This document shows, in pieces, positions 49,944 through 62,829 of a stretch of DNA of 64,000 bases. Made by a program: the position numbers and the translations under genes. The first letter of the stretch is position 1. Each line of letters begins with the position of its first letter. The stretch is from NCBI GenBank assembly GCA_964019425.1, contig OZ025795.1, positions 124,001 to 188,000 on the forward strand, written 5' to 3'. Below the pieces are notes generated by a model that worked only from the letters and a program-made list of their open reading frames with translations, was not told the origin of the DNA and did no database searches. This DNA is from Flectonema sp. DT1601. Lineage: Eukaryota; Euglenozoa; Diplonemea; Diplonemida; Diplonemidae.

Positions 49944-52396
49944 TTAACGGTTGGTCTTGGCAACACGCTCAATGCCATCCTTTTCCTTGATGGCGAAGGA
50001 GTTCGATGATCCCTTTGCGGCGTTGACGAGCTCGTCGGCAAGGCATTCAGAGATGGACTTGATGTTTCTGAATGAGGCCTTTCTGGCTCCAGCGGTCAAA
50101 AGGGAGATGGCCTGTGTTTTTATATATTGTTAGTTTATTCAATACAGTTGAACTGAAAGATAAATAAAATAATACTTCACTCTACTACAAAGAGGAGGAG
50201 TATCAGATCTCCCTACATTATTGAGAACACGACAACTATCAAAAGAGTTGAACATGCCCTTCTGATGCAGGTCACACAGTTTACTGATCAAAGAATCTCG
50301 CGTACTTGGGAGACCCCAAACCCATTGGCTATCATTAGGGCACATGTGGGGGACTATGAAGACACGCTGAACCATAACAAAGCATCAGATCTCCCTACAT
50401 TATTGAGAACACGACAACTATCAAAAGAGTTGAACATGCCCTTCTGATGCAGGTCACACAGTTTACTGATCAAAGAATCTCGCGTACTTGGGAGACCCCA
50501 AACCCATTGGCTATCATTAGGGCACATGTGGGGGACTATGAAGACACGCTGAACCATAACAAAGCATCAGATCTCCCTACATTATTGAGAACACGACAAC
50601 TATCAAAAGAGTTGAACATGCCCTTCTGATGCAGGTCACACAGTTTACTGATCAAAGAATCTCGCGTACTTGGGAGACCCCAAACCCATTGGCTATCATT
50701 AGGGCACATGTGGGGGACTATGAAGACACGCCGAACCATAACAAAGCATCAGATCTCCCTACATTATTGAGAACACGACAACTATCAAAAGAGTTGAACA
50801 TGCCCTTCTGATGCAGGTCACACAGTTTACTGATCAAAGAATCTCGCGTACTTGGGAGACCCCAAACCCATTGGCTATCATTAGGGCACATGTGGGGGAC
50901 TATGAAGACACGCTGAACCATAACAAAGCATCAGATCTCCCTACATTATTGAGAACACGACAACTATCAAAAGAGTTGAACATGCCCTTCTGATGCAGGT
51001 CACACAGTTTACTGATCAAAGAATCTCGCGTACTTGGGAGACCCCAAACCCATTGGCTATCATTAGGGCACATGTGGGGGACTATGAAGACACGCTGAAC
51101 CATAACAAAGCATCAGATCTCCCTACATTATTGAGAACACGACAACTATCAAAAGAGTTGAACATGCCCTTCTGATGCAGGTCACACAGTTTACTGATCA
51201 AAGAATCTCGCGTACTTGGGAGACCCCAAACCCATTGGCTATCATTAGGGCACATGTGGGGGACTATGAAGACACGCCGAACCATAACAAAGCATCAGAT
51301 CTCCCTACATTATTGAGAACACGACAACTATCAAAAGAGTTGAACATGCCCTTCTGATGCAGGTCACACAGTTTACTGATCAAAGAATCTCGCGTACTTG
51401 GGAGACCCCAAACCCATTGGCTATCATTAGGGCACATGTGGGGGACTATGAAGACACGCTGAACCATAACAAAGCATCAGATCTCCCTACATTATTGAGA
51501 ACACGACAACTATCAAAAGAGTTGAACATGCCCTTCTGATGCAGGTCACACAGTTTACTGATCAAAGAATCTCGCGTACTTGGGAGACCCCAAACCCATT
51601 GGCTATCATTAGGGCACATGTGGGGGACTATGAAGACACGCCGAACCATAACAAAGCATCAGATCTCCCTACATTATTGAGAACACGACAACTATCAAAA
51701 GAGTTGAACATGCCCTTCTGATGCAGGTCACACAGTTTACTGATCAAAGAATCTCGCGTACTTGGGAGACCCCAAACCCATTGGCTATCATTAGGGCACA
51801 TGTGGGGGACTATGAAGACACGCCGAATCATAACAAGCATCGATTGCCCGCCAGCGAAACCGCAACAAAGAAATAAGAAAAAAATTACATACGACGTTGA
51901 CACGACGAAGTGGGGAAACGTCAACGGCCTGACGACGAACAACACCGGCGGATCCAACACGGGTCGAGTCTTCTCTGGCTCCGGACTTGGCAACGGCGTC
52001 AACAAGGATCTGTTTTTTTGTTGATTTTGCATTGTTTTGATTCTCTTCGCCTCATTGCAAAGCAACTCATCTAGTGAGCCTACAACTTTTACATACCTGA
52101 AGTGGGTTGCTGTCGGTCATGAGGTACATGATCTCGAAAGCGTGACGAACGATACGGCAGGCCTGGATCTTCTTACCGTTGTTACGTCCGTGCATCATGA
52201 TGGAGCAGGTGAGACGTTCAACAACTGGGCACTTGGCCTTTCTGAATCTCTTCTTTGACCATCTTCCTGATGAGTGAGGAAGGTAGATAGGCTTCAGGGT
52301 GATGTAGTCCTGGAGGGAAAGGTCAGCGCACTTGACGTCCTCGGCGGACCACTTTCCGAACAACCTGACGTTGGTCTTGATGGCAGGGGCAGTCAT
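49944..52396 (-). CDS. RPS5: Ribosomal protein S5 (uS7), copy C, with expanded intron
   Basis: Exons 52396-52097, 52009-51893 and 50111-49944 give the same uS7 protein. Intron 2 (50112-51892) is 1781 bases, exactly 1274 (7 x 182) longer than in copies A and B, from nine repeat units starting every 182 bases between 50204 and 51660. Splice sites are unchanged. The intergenic DNA on both sides of copy C differs from that of A and B, so duplications were not simple unit repeats. Confidence 0.95.
50204..51841. repeat. 182-bp tandem repeat, nine units, in RPS5-C intron 2
   Basis: Starts are 50204, 50386, 50568, 50750, 50932, 51114, 51296, 51478 and 51660. Units differ at only a few positions (for example GCCGAACC/GCTGAACC near the unit end), and those variants alternate, which hints at multi-unit amplification steps. 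Confidence 0.92.
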
Positions 52397-52866
52397 TTTG
52401 TGGCAATAAAGAAGAATCTGAAGTGGAAATAAACAATAAGTTGACCACACCTCATTACAAATATGAGATCAAAATCAAATAAACATATCTTCAAACAAAT
52501 GAACTGATATCATTACAACAATGATTCAAACAATACAAAACTGTTGAAGAACAGAACAAAAACAAACGTGTAAATGACTTATGTAAATGGCACATTAAGG
52601 ATGAACTCATTCAGCTAGTTGTGCCACTACATAATAATTAGAAACAAAACAACGAGAGAATAAATAACATAGAACATGTATTTCATAAAAAGAACATATA
52701 AAGCTGACTCCCTTTTGATCATTTGGCATAAAGAAACCAATTAAAGTAGCTCACTATCTCACTCCTGATGAGGTACCACAGGCTGCTGAAAAGCAGAGTG
52801 AATCGAAACTTTTATATATAAAAAAAAGAATCCTCCACCAAAACTATTTTTGAGAATCATGCCATG
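52397..52866. other. Intergenic spacer; no gene seen
   Basis: AT-rich upstream DNA of RPS5-C and 3' flank of the hydrolase gene. No open frame, RNA motif or repeat is seen. Confidence 0.5.
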
Positions 52867-54123
52867 CTATGTACTTCTTGATGATGATGGTGTTTGAAGT
52901 GGGCAGTGAGACATTGGCATCGCGTATCCAGCAGCTGGATTGCTGAGGTGCTGACTCGATAAAGAAATCGGATCTGGAAAGCTTGGATAGAATTTATATA
53001 ATTTTGGCTCAAAGTCAAACGATGATGTTTGAACCTCAGATCGAGTAGCTCTGCAAATTAAACGAAATATTGCTTGGGCTACCAACGGAGCATGAGAATC
53101 AGGTAAGTCGTGATGAACACCTTCCAACAAAAGTAAATCCGAAGCAGGAACAGCAGAAGCTAACTGTAGAGCATCAGACACTGGTACGAATATATCATTC
53201 GTACCGTGGACGATTAGCATCGGTTTTCTCCATTGAAGAAGAGATTCAACATCAAGAGGAGTGTAATCTCCATTCCTATCCTCAAGTAGTGATAAACACC
53301 ATTCTTGTCTGGAGTGACAGCTCTCAAGAAGTTCGAGTGGACACTTTCTTTCACAAGCAGGATTATGTTTAAATGACAGCAGTGCCTGTAAATATACTTC
53401 AGTTAAAGTTGCCGTACCATAAGTACTTCCTGGTGTACAGAGCTGTCGATTTCGCTCAGCCAGGTACCTGGCTTTGGCAAGAACGCTGTCCCGAGGACTT
53501 GGGTGAGTTAGTTTTTGTTTTTTTGCATCTAAGGAGCGCGTATCACTTTTACAACAAAGCAGTTTTCTTCGGATTTCCGAAGAAGGAATGATTGCCTCCA
53601 GTGGACTGCCAATAAGAGTAAGAGTAATGCAGGCCTCGGGAAACGACTCTGCGAATACTCTCGCTAGTAAACTACCAGAACCAAATCCCACAACATGACA
53701 AGCAACAACACATAATCGGAATAGTAATTGCTCAATGTCTTTAGCGATTGTAGAAGCAGTGTAGGGAACTTCCTTTTGAACGACCTTGTTCCTAAATCGT
53801 TTCATTAACCTTTCATAAAGTGTTGGTCCCCTAGAGGTATATATTGTACTACCACCTGAATCTCTCATATTGAATCTGATTACTGTGCAGCCTTTTTCTA
53901 CGAGAAGTTGTATAAATGATTTCTCAGGCCATATGCTAGTTGTTCCCACTTGTCCGATGTCACATACGAGAAGGATGACCATCTCTGTTGATATCCATTC
54001 ACCAAAAACTTGGTATTCAATATCTGCCGAATCGATTCTCAAAGTACAAGTTTTTCTTGCATGATAGCCAGCAGGTTTGTGCGTCGGAAGTGACTTCCGA
54101 CGTCGCACCGACGCTGACATCAT
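52867..54123 (-). CDS. Alpha/beta-hydrolase fold protein lacking the nucleophile Ser
   Basis: This single exon encodes 418 aa. The N-terminal 25 residues are basic (SVRRRKSLPTHK). The core fits the alpha/beta-hydrolase fold: VIRFNMRDSGGST (typical oxyanion-side DxRGxGxS variant), strand-helix units, LIVHGTNDIFVP (acid Asp) and LLLEGVHHDLPDS (His). The nucleophile elbow, normally GxSxG, reads GFGSGS at about residue 145, with Gly where Ser is expected, so the triad is incomplete. It may be a non-catalytic binding protein, or the SGS serine may be used instead. A short hydrophobic segment (MVILLVCDIGQVG) may be a strand rather than a membrane span. Confidence 0.75.
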   Translation of the reverse strand: MMSASVRRRKSLPTHKPAGYHARKTCTLRIDSADIEYQVFGEWISTEMVILLVCDIGQVGTTSIWPEKSFIQLLVEKGCTVIRFNMRDSGGSTIYTSRGPTLYERLMKRFRNKVVQKEVPYTASTIAKDIEQLLFRLCVVACHVVGFGSGSLLARVFAESFPEACITLTLIGSPLEAIIPSSEIRRKLLCCKSDTRSLDAKKQKLTHPSPRDSVLAKARYLAERNRQLCTPGSTYGTATLTEVYLQALLSFKHNPACERKCPLELLESCHSRQEWCLSLLEDRNGDYTPLDVESLLQWRKPMLIVHGTNDIFVPVSDALQLASAVPASDLLLLEGVHHDLPDSHAPLVAQAIFRLICRATRSEVQTSSFDFEPKLYKFYPSFPDPISLSSQHLSNPAAGYAMPMSHCPLQTPSSSRST

Positions 54124-54394
54124 CTCTACTGATACGAGATAAAAATAACATAAAAAATTGAAAATATTTTTTATAAAAAAAAAAACTTATTTTTACTTCC
54201 TTCTTTGATCCATCAGATTTTATAAAGCTACAGAGAAATATAATATTTATCACAAAAAAGTAAACTACTAAAACAATATAATCGCTTTCAGGTTAATACC
54301 TGTGTGTGCATATATGATTCTAAATGAGAGCTTCGAGTCGATTACAGACGTGTAGAATTCACGTCACCAGAAACAATAATAAACAGAGAAGTTA

Positions 54395-57300
54395 TCACAC
54401 TTCTTGTGAGTCGCTCAACTTTAAAACTCCTTTCGGAGATAGCGATCTCAGTCCTGATTTCGATTCTGTTATTTTACACAAATGTTCTTCTGCTTCGCAA
54501 CACAGTTTCGAATAAAGGTTTAATTTATCATCTGACGAAGGTGCAGAAGATGAAATGTTAATCAAATCTGATTTAAACCTTTTAAGTAGATTAGTAACTT
54601 TAAGATCCCAACCATCCGAATCGTCAGCTTTTGACTTCTGGTGATTAGGAGACAGAAGGAGAACGTCTTTGATATCGGTCGTGGGATCTGAAGTAGTGGC
54701 GGCAGCAGCTGCAGCTACCTTTGACTTTAAAACAGGTCGTATTTTTAATTTCCTCCTCAGTGGTAGTTTGTCCTCAGCTTTCACATCCGCACCCTGTTGG
54801 TGTTGTTTTGTAGAATCATGTTGTTGTTCTGCAATCTCACAATTTAAGTTCTGATCAGCCTCAGCACCAGTCTTTTGCGGGCTGCCTTTTTCATGAGTCT
54901 TATCAAGTTCCTCACTTGGATGCTGCTTTGGGGAAGATGTTTCCCCTGATAGGATTCTCCTTTTCGCTTTTCCCTTTTGCGAGAAGTCTTTCTGTTCAAC
55001 TACTTCCTTTGGAGTGTTTTCTTTTGCTTTTATTTTTTCAGGACTTTTATTTTTGTTTTGTTTAAGTAAATTGCGGGTCAGAGTTTTTCTAACCGAATCC
55101 GGTGCCAACAAGTATTGCCTAGCTTCTGATGGTTGCAGTGAGCATAAATCACCTACTGTTGTTATAGTACAAGGGATTGTACAGCCAACCCAATCTCTTG
55201 CTGATACTACTTTAGTGATCAGTGTTTTATCATTTCTTAAATCTGAGATGAAAGCATCGGATTTCTTCAGCAGCAGATCACGTCGTCGGAGTTTCATTGC
55301 ACTTGTCGGGGTCTTTTCATTACCCGGAGATGTTATTTTTTTGTTTCGAGAACGTTTTAAGCTACTTGGACTGTGGCTGCCTATAATCTGTCTTGGAGGA
55401 GTCGCTGGCAGTTCCTCATTTCTTTTATTTCTAACAATATCAGGTGTTTGACATCCCTGTGATAATTTAGTACGTCTCTCAGGTGTTTGTGAAGATCTGT
55501 CTTGAGATGAGGTTGTGATCAAATCTTTTTTTTTAATTCCATCTTGCGACTCCTTTGGTTTCACGACCACCATATCAGATGAATCATCGTGAGATATAAT
55601 AGTTTGAGCAACTTGATTAGAAACTTTCCGAGTAGAAAGGTCAACAGGAGTCATTACTGTTGACATGTCTAGTTGAGCAGATGTAAACAGAGGAGATACT
55701 TTCCTTTTATTATCAATTGGGAATTGACTTGTATTCAACGATTCGCTTAATATCACTAAACTGGCATCTCCATCGCTGAGGTTTTCAAGTACTGCTGCAA
55801 TATTCTGAGAGGTTGTTGGTTGTTGTTGGTCGGGTTCATTTGACTTTTGTCTTTTTGTAACTTGAGAGATGGCAGTGGAGGGTTTCTTACGCTTTACTAC
55901 AGCCTGAGTCTTATCATCGTCATCTACAGATCGGATGTTAGTCTTCACTAGATTGCTGTCGATTGCTTTGGTCTTATCTGACTCAACAGTTTCAATCTCC
56001 ACTTCAGCTTCAGAACAACTCAACTGTGGTGGTACCTCAACTGGTGTGCTGTCAGAAATATTTTTATTTGAGTGACTGTCGTCAAGTTTGGTAGTAGTTG
56101 GTATTACTTCAGTGGATTGATTATTTAATTCAATTAGTCGTTTTGTTTGTTCATTACCATCAGAGTCAATGATATCGACTGGTGATGATGTGCAGTTTGT
56201 TTTGATTACAATACTTTCAGAGTTTGTAGTGTCAACTATCTGTTGCGGTACTTCAGTCTCCGTACACTCAGGCGATTGCTGAACTGATTCCTTTAGATGT
56301 TTATCAGATGTTTGATCTTTATTATGAGGTGATTCCTTCTGGTGTTCTTTATCAACTGTTGTCTTTATTGAAACAACAGTTTGAGAATTCTGAGGAAGGG
56401 GTAGCTGCTCTTCGTTATTTGAGATAACTGTTGCAGACTGCTGTTGTTCACTCACCATAACTACTGTCAGATCATTATCATTACTTGTTGTTGTTGTTGT
56501 AGTTGTTGTTGTTGTGTCAACTTGTTTGTTCAACTGCTCTGTTTGATTCGTCACTGCGATTGTCAGTTGTTCGATATTTGGAGGAGTGCTTTGAATCTTT
56601 TTAATACCACCAGTACTAGGAGGAGCTATGACATCATCAGTTACGATAGTAAGGAGATTTATGTCATTAGAGTTGGTAGCCTTCGTACTCTTTTTCATTG
56701 GAGTCTGACCACCCACATCAATCGTAAACTGGTCGATCCCAACACAACATTTATCTTCTCCACTAAATGGAGGCCTTAACTGTAATTGTTGACCCTTTAC
56801 AGCAGGAGGTGATTCAGGTAGTGCTCCGCTTGAGGAACAACCCGCTGATTTGTCAGTTTTTTGTGATGTGATTTGACTGCAGCGAATCGATTGCTTTCCT
56901 TCTTTGATTTGATTATTCGGTTGAGACTTTAGTTGAGAACTCTCAGTTTTGGGTGTTGGATCTGTTGGAATGATTTCTTGTTTATTGTCTTTCTGTTCTA
57001 TTTTTAATTCATCAGATTGAAGACCTCTTTCATGAGTAGTTGTGTTGTCCTCAACAGGTGTGACTTGACTTTGTGGTTTCTGAACTTCAGCAGGAGTACT
57101 CTGTTCAATCGACTTATCAGCGGTAGGAACTTCTTCAAGAGAAGAGAGACACTCAAACTGTGATGTTCCAACAAGAGCAGGCCTATCTGAAAAGTCTGGT
57201 GCAGTTACTCCCTCCTTTACTATTCTCGTTGCTGTGATGTCCTGTGAAGGCTCGTTGGGGTAATCAGAGTTAGATTCCTCTGCGAAGAATTTTTCAAATT

Positions 57301-60300
57301 GTGTTGTGCCAACCATCTCTGTCTGTAGAAGTGCTGGTGACACAGAGCGACTGCTGGAATCTCCTTCTCTTGTTATGATTTGAAGAGATGGAGGAGAGTC
57401 TTCGATATCTTCGTTTTGTTGTTCAGTTTTATCATCTCCAGTTAGTAGATTGGTTTGATCATTTTCATGTTTTAGTACGTCAGTAGCGACCTCAGGAAGT
57501 ACTTCATTAGAATGCTGAAGTACTTTGATACCATCGATTGATTCTATTTTATTATTACAGATATCAGGAGTTGGTATAATCTGATGAGGTGTTTTAATAC
57601 TTTCATTTGTCTCTCTAACTTCTGGTGTTTCAACAGTTGATTCTGACGTACATCCAACTGATCTCCTAAACTGTGGTGATGAAGACGTTGTAATCGCGAA
57701 GTCTATTTGCCTACTGTCGGGTAAGGTATCTTTTGGTGGCGATTGTTTCTTAACTGTCGTCTCCTTTTGTTGATTTTCATTTAATTCATCCTCCGATTGC
57801 GACTGTGAGTCGATTTCTATTACTTGTGCTTTACTACAATCAGAAACTTCCTTTTTGGGAATTTGTTCCTGATGAGAAGCTGAGTCAGACGTACTGCGGT
57901 CTTTAAGAGTTTCTTTGTTTACTTCCTCTCCTTGATCACTCACAAGAGCAATAATAGAATTACTATTTATTGATGAAAACGATACTCTTTTAGAATCAAT
58001 TACCTCCACTGGATCAGGTAATGTGATTCGAGGACGATGTTTTGGTAAGTTTATCGTTTCTTCTCGAGGAGCTTTTCTCTGAGGTGTTAAAAATCTGGAC
58101 TTCGAGACTCTCGCGATCCCAATAACAGCAGTCGGCTCAGGAGGAGTTGATCGTCTTTCCTGAGTCTCAGCGATGTCGTTGATGTTAACCAAATTATTTT
58201 GTTCATAACAATCCAGTTCTTGTGATCCAGACACTTCAGGAATAGTCACAGTGATACCTGAACGTCTGGCAGATCGAAGTGCTGCAATTAACTCTGGTGG
58301 GAATCTTATTGATTGGCTACTTAGTATTCCGAAGGTTGATTGCCACAGTTGGAATCCTAATTCTAATATAAAGGCTGATTTGAATGTTAAAATTCGTGTT
58401 AAGAAATCAGATGTTAAAGTAACAGAAAGTTGAACCTTTCCATGAGGAGTACTAATGTCTGTTACGTCAAAAACTAATGCGGACTTTGCTGAACGTTTAT
58501 CAAACCCGATAGAACTGCAACAACAAGTAATCCATCGTACTAATGGTGATTGTTTTGAAGCCAACATTGATGTTATCGAACTAAACACATTTTGAAGTTT
58601 CTCATATAATTTTTTTTTTTTTTTAACTTTACAATCCAACAGTTTATCAAACAACATCTCAGTAGACGTATTGATAGCAAACATCGCTAATAAAAATTTT
58701 AATTCCGTTTCACTGTCGATGAGTTGACCACCACTCTTACTAACACACCAGTGAAATAATAATAATAAAATATCAAACAACCTCAGTAGATGGTCTTCAT
58801 TACTTGAATTTTTAATAAGAGATAAAACAACTGATGTGAGTGAAATAATAGAAGTACCTTTCATGTATGTAACATTTGATAGTAAGAAGATAACATCGTG
58901 TCTAGTCTTGGGTTGTAATACAGCAGCTTCTACATCAGGAATATAATAATCAGGTTTCACACTAGACTGTTGAATTATCCATTCGACTAGCATCATTACA
59001 ACTGTTGGGTTCGATTCTGCTATGAATGAGCTATTTTCCCAAGTCAACAACTGCAACACTGCCGTTGAAGGTTTATTACTACACTGCCATGTTGATACGA
59101 TAGGATTATCGAAGACTGGTGATCCAGGTTGGTGATTTTGAATTCCCCTATAGTATTCATTTAATATAAACAACATCTTTTTAACTATCGGAGCAAGCAC
59201 TTCTGTAACACCTGCTTGATAAGGTCTAGATGACGCATTTAATACGACTGTTAGTAGTGGCTCCCAGTTACGAGTCTTACTCAATATCGATTTCATAACA
59301 TTCTGAATTGAATCATCAGATACATTCTTAGCTGATAACAGAGTCGCAGTTGCTTTAATTGTGGCAAGTTCGAACCCGACTTTACAAGTAATATCATGTC
59401 CAAACTCAGGATTTAATAGAGTCTTACTGATCCATAGTAGATTTTGAAGTTTGTTGCTTGGTTTTCCTACGGTCAATAAATCAACGCATTGCTCAAACAA
59501 AATATTGTTTTCACAAGGGTGAGAGCATCTATTATTGTATGAAATTAATAACAATGCTTTTGAACGAGATAGGCCGGGTGCTCCAGAGAAATTTTCTGAA
59601 TCAATCCCGTGTAAGGAAGTAGTATAACAGCTACTTTGAAGACTTAATATCGTAGTTAGGCAACGTTTAATTACGTCATGGGTTGTTATTTTACAGAATG
59701 ATAAAAATATATTCATTACTTGCGTTGATATTGAAAGAGAAAGTGACTCATCAAGCAATGCAAGTTGGGCACCCAAAAACACAATAATTATGAATAGAGG
59801 TTCGAGATAACGATCGTTAACCGTTGCTGTTGGTAACGAATCACAAAATGATATTTTACAACTATCAAAAACAAATTGCACCACAGAAAGTGGTAGTGTG
59901 GGTCTAATGTAACCATCTACAAGTGAAACATGAATAGATTTATCAACAGAAAACACCTCATTAGACAGCAGGACCTTCGCAAGTGAACATCCATGAGGCA
60001 GAACAGTAGCAATTAGGTTAAAAGCAGATGTAAAAATCGCTGATAATTTTATAAAAGACTCCGAAGTATTGCTATAAAATAACGATAAATAATCCGACAC
60101 TGCCTGTCTCATAAAGTCATCTATCTCTGATGTTGATATTGATGAATTCATGTACAAAGATCGTTCCAATAATTGTTGCCATACAAACAAACCAGCAGAA
60201 CATGATTCAGAAGTGTTTTTAGAAATATTCCAAACTCGTGATCGTTCTTTCACCACCGGAACTGTAATAATATTTGATATTCTAGTCTTTCTTGTATACG

Positions 60301-61329
60301 ACGTCCACGAACCCAATAACTGCGTTAGACACAACAACCCATCAGCTAGTGGTAAGGGGTCTGATCTCGAAAGGTAGACTGACATCGCACCCAATAATTT
60401 ATTTATCGTTTTTTGCGATGATGTTGGAGAAAGGATAGCCGTATTGTAGCGTGCAGATATAGACCAGATGCAAAGATTAAAACGAGAATTGATGCCCTTT
60501 GGCAATTCCAACAACATATTTTCTTCATGCACGTTCATCTTTTCCGTTATAACACTGCAACAGCTTGGACGATCACCACACACAAATGGAGTGTATTTAC
60601 TTACAGTCGACCAAAGCAAGTTTTGACTCTCATTGTGAGCTGCTTCATTATTATTATTAAATCTTTTTATAACTTCAACCAGCCAAGGAATCCAAATGGA
60701 TTCAGCAGCAGCTACTCTTCTCTCGCAATTATTTTCTTTCTTTGATTTAACAATCTGATTTAATACTTTCACACACACACGAACATGTGTGTATGAATGA
60801 AGGTCTTCCACAGGTACAGTAATTCCTCTTATTATGGTGGAGAATAGATTGCTTGAGGGAGTGTCAGTCATTGCATATCTGATTTTAATGTTTCTTTTTT
60901 TAATAATATAAAAAGATAACCGCTTTCAACTGTCGTATTGGTTATAACATACCGTAGACCAGGAGCTGAGAGACCGACAGCAGATGCAGAAGCGGTATCG
61001 ATATCACTGCTGCGAAGAGTTATCCCGAATACGGTGGCTATTCGAATTCTCTCTTGAGAAGGTATCAAATGTGATTTAGATGAGGTTACTATGCTGCAAA
61101 GTGTTTTTAACGCCCTCCCTCCCCAGAGTCGCTCTCCACTAGCAGCAGTCTCAGCCACGATATCAATTACCCTCGGCAAGCCATCATTCAGAAGACTTCC
61201 ACTCTTTTCAACAATCTCTCGTACTCTTCGATAAGCAGCAGCTCTATTACTCGATGTATTGCAATCTGTTAGTAGCTTCGATAATTCAACGAGTCCCAAC
61301 TTATCTATATAAGAATTCTTTTTGGGCAT
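54395..61329 (-). CDS. RIF1: RIF1-like telomere/replication-timing protein, two exons
   Basis: Exons 61329-60953 and 60878-54395 join in phase (donor GTATGT, acceptor TCAG; coordinate uncertainty about one base at the acceptor) giving about 2286 aa. The first ~900 residues are helical repeats like the RIF1 N-terminal HEAT/ARM hook. The middle is a long Ser/Thr/Gln-rich disordered region. A KRVSF motif (~1089) is an RVxF-type PP1 docking site, as in RIF1. At ~2020-2060 the segment VGCTIP...TTVGDLCSLQPSEARQ...RKTL matches the conserved RIF1 C-terminal motif (IKTIGDLSTLTASEIK). RIF1 recruits PP1 to limit origin firing and protects telomeres. The protein ends SQEV then TGA TAA. Confidence 0.78.
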
Positions 61330-62045
61330 TACTACTCCTTCCCTGTTTGTGTACTTTGGAAAAGAAGTAATCCAACAACCTAATTACAATTAATAATAAT
61401 AATTAGGAAGACTGTCACTTCCAAAATAAATAATAACTAAGCTGAGAGTAAGGAATCATAATATGATGAGCAACAGTAGTGACACCATTAAGTGAAGTGA
61501 TTGAAGAACAGAATCTCAAGAATGTATATCCAACATTTTTAGGACCAGAAAGGTCAAGAGCGAGTGATTGATCGAATGGCAACCGAAACAGAATGAAAAA
61601 AACTATTCTGAACCTTAAGAAGTCGTCTACGATTGAAGTGACTTCAGAGTCGGAATTAGAGAACCAAATCCATTCGTCTGAAGGAGGTAACAAATCACTG
61701 TCAAGACTGAGGCTACTCCCCCGAGCGTGACAGGGAAAAGGTACTCCCCTTCTCTACCTATTCGCCCACGTGTCAGATTCTCTTGAAGAGACGCGTTACA
61801 GAAACATGTTTTGAATTTACTGAAAAAAATATGAAATGTTGCAAATCATCAAATTCTAAATTAAATTCCTCCCTCGCTGAGCAAAATTGTGTGTCACTGA
61901 TATGACACATCGATTGTTAATAATATTAATAGTGCTTGTCTTTAATGTAGCACACGTCAATAATTATTTAATCATCTCTCTTCTTAATAAGAATCGACTT
62001 ATAACAGTCTTGTAGATAATACCTTCAGGGCTTCCTTAACATCAA
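61330..62045. other. Spacer between RIF1 and LSM3; one weak open frame
   Basis: A minus-strand frame at 61415-61693 (92 codons) has plausible amino-acid composition (FRLPFDQSLALDLSGPKNVGYTFLRF) but starts with TTG and continues upstream to a stop with no ATG. It may be an exon of a spliced gene, or chance. I do not call it a gene. Confidence 0.35.
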
Positions 62046-62445
62046 TTAGCGTTTCTTGCGAGAGATGAGGATCACACCGTCGCCTCGAACGTAGAGCATT
62101 TCGACTTTTCGTGTTGTGGATTCCATAGTGTTTCCCTTAAAGTGTTTCTGTTTTGTTTTTTGTATTTTATTTACTCTCCCCCAAGAGATACAATGATAAC
62201 TAGATAATAATAAACACCTCCACAGCAGGTGATAGCATCATATTCAAATGTTCATCAAAACCGATTAGAGTTCCCGTTAATTCTCTATCACCTCTCATCT
62301 TCACAATTACATCCTTACCCAGAGATAGTCTGTTTGTTTATTATAAACTTTTTTAGTTGCATTTTTTTTTTTTTTTTATTAAAAAAAAAACTCATGTTAA
62401 GACATACGTCACTAAATCCATCGGCGCCTTTACTTCCCCCTCCAT
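62046..62445 (-). CDS. LSM3: LSm3, U6 snRNA-associated Sm-like protein, three exons
   Basis: This is too split for simple frame finding. Exons 62445-62408, 62329-62218 and 62147-62046 join in phase to 83 aa. Introns are 78 and 70 bases, with donors GTATGT and GTGTTT and acceptors ACAG. The protein begins [20 protein letters not shown], has the Sm1 motif [26 protein letters not shown] (MRGDREL, DEHLNM are LSm3-type), and the Sm2 motif [13 protein letters not shown]. LSm3 is part of LSm2-8 (U6 snRNA, nucleus) and LSm1-7 (mRNA decapping). The usual length is about 95-100 aa; the region between Sm1 and Sm2 is short here. Confidence 0.92.
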
Positions 62446-62829
62446 ATTTTAATCGATTTTTTTTTTTTTTTTTCTATTGGGGAAAAAAAAAACTTATTCA
62501 AAAAGGTCAAAAATTTTGCTGCACATCATTTTTTAAAAAAACAAAAACCTGTAGATTATATAATAATAATAAAGAACAAGATACGGACAACAACAACTTT
62601 TTTTCTCATCTATAAGTGTAAATTGGTTAAAGAAAAATAATGCAAACTGTAAAGAACTGCGGCAAATGAAAAAAAAAAAAAAAAGCCCAAACAGAACATT
62701 GAAAAAAAACCAACAAAAGTCAAAAAAGAAAAAAGTTTAATTGCAAAGTAAATGATATAAAAAGAGATGAAGCAGACAGAAGAATGAAATAAAAAAAGTC
62801 CTAAACTCAGGACTAGCCCAAAGGATCAT
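62446..62829. other. Intergenic, homopolymer-rich; no gene seen
   Basis: T and A runs at 62458-62473, 62484-62491 and 62669-62684 dominate. It includes the LSM3 upstream region and the 3' flank of the next gene. Confidence 0.6.

Noticed and set aside
47443-51721. Repeated 60-67-codon frames on both strands inside RPS5 introns
   Set aside because: They are a by-product of the 182-bp repeat and lie within introns defined by conserved exon phases.
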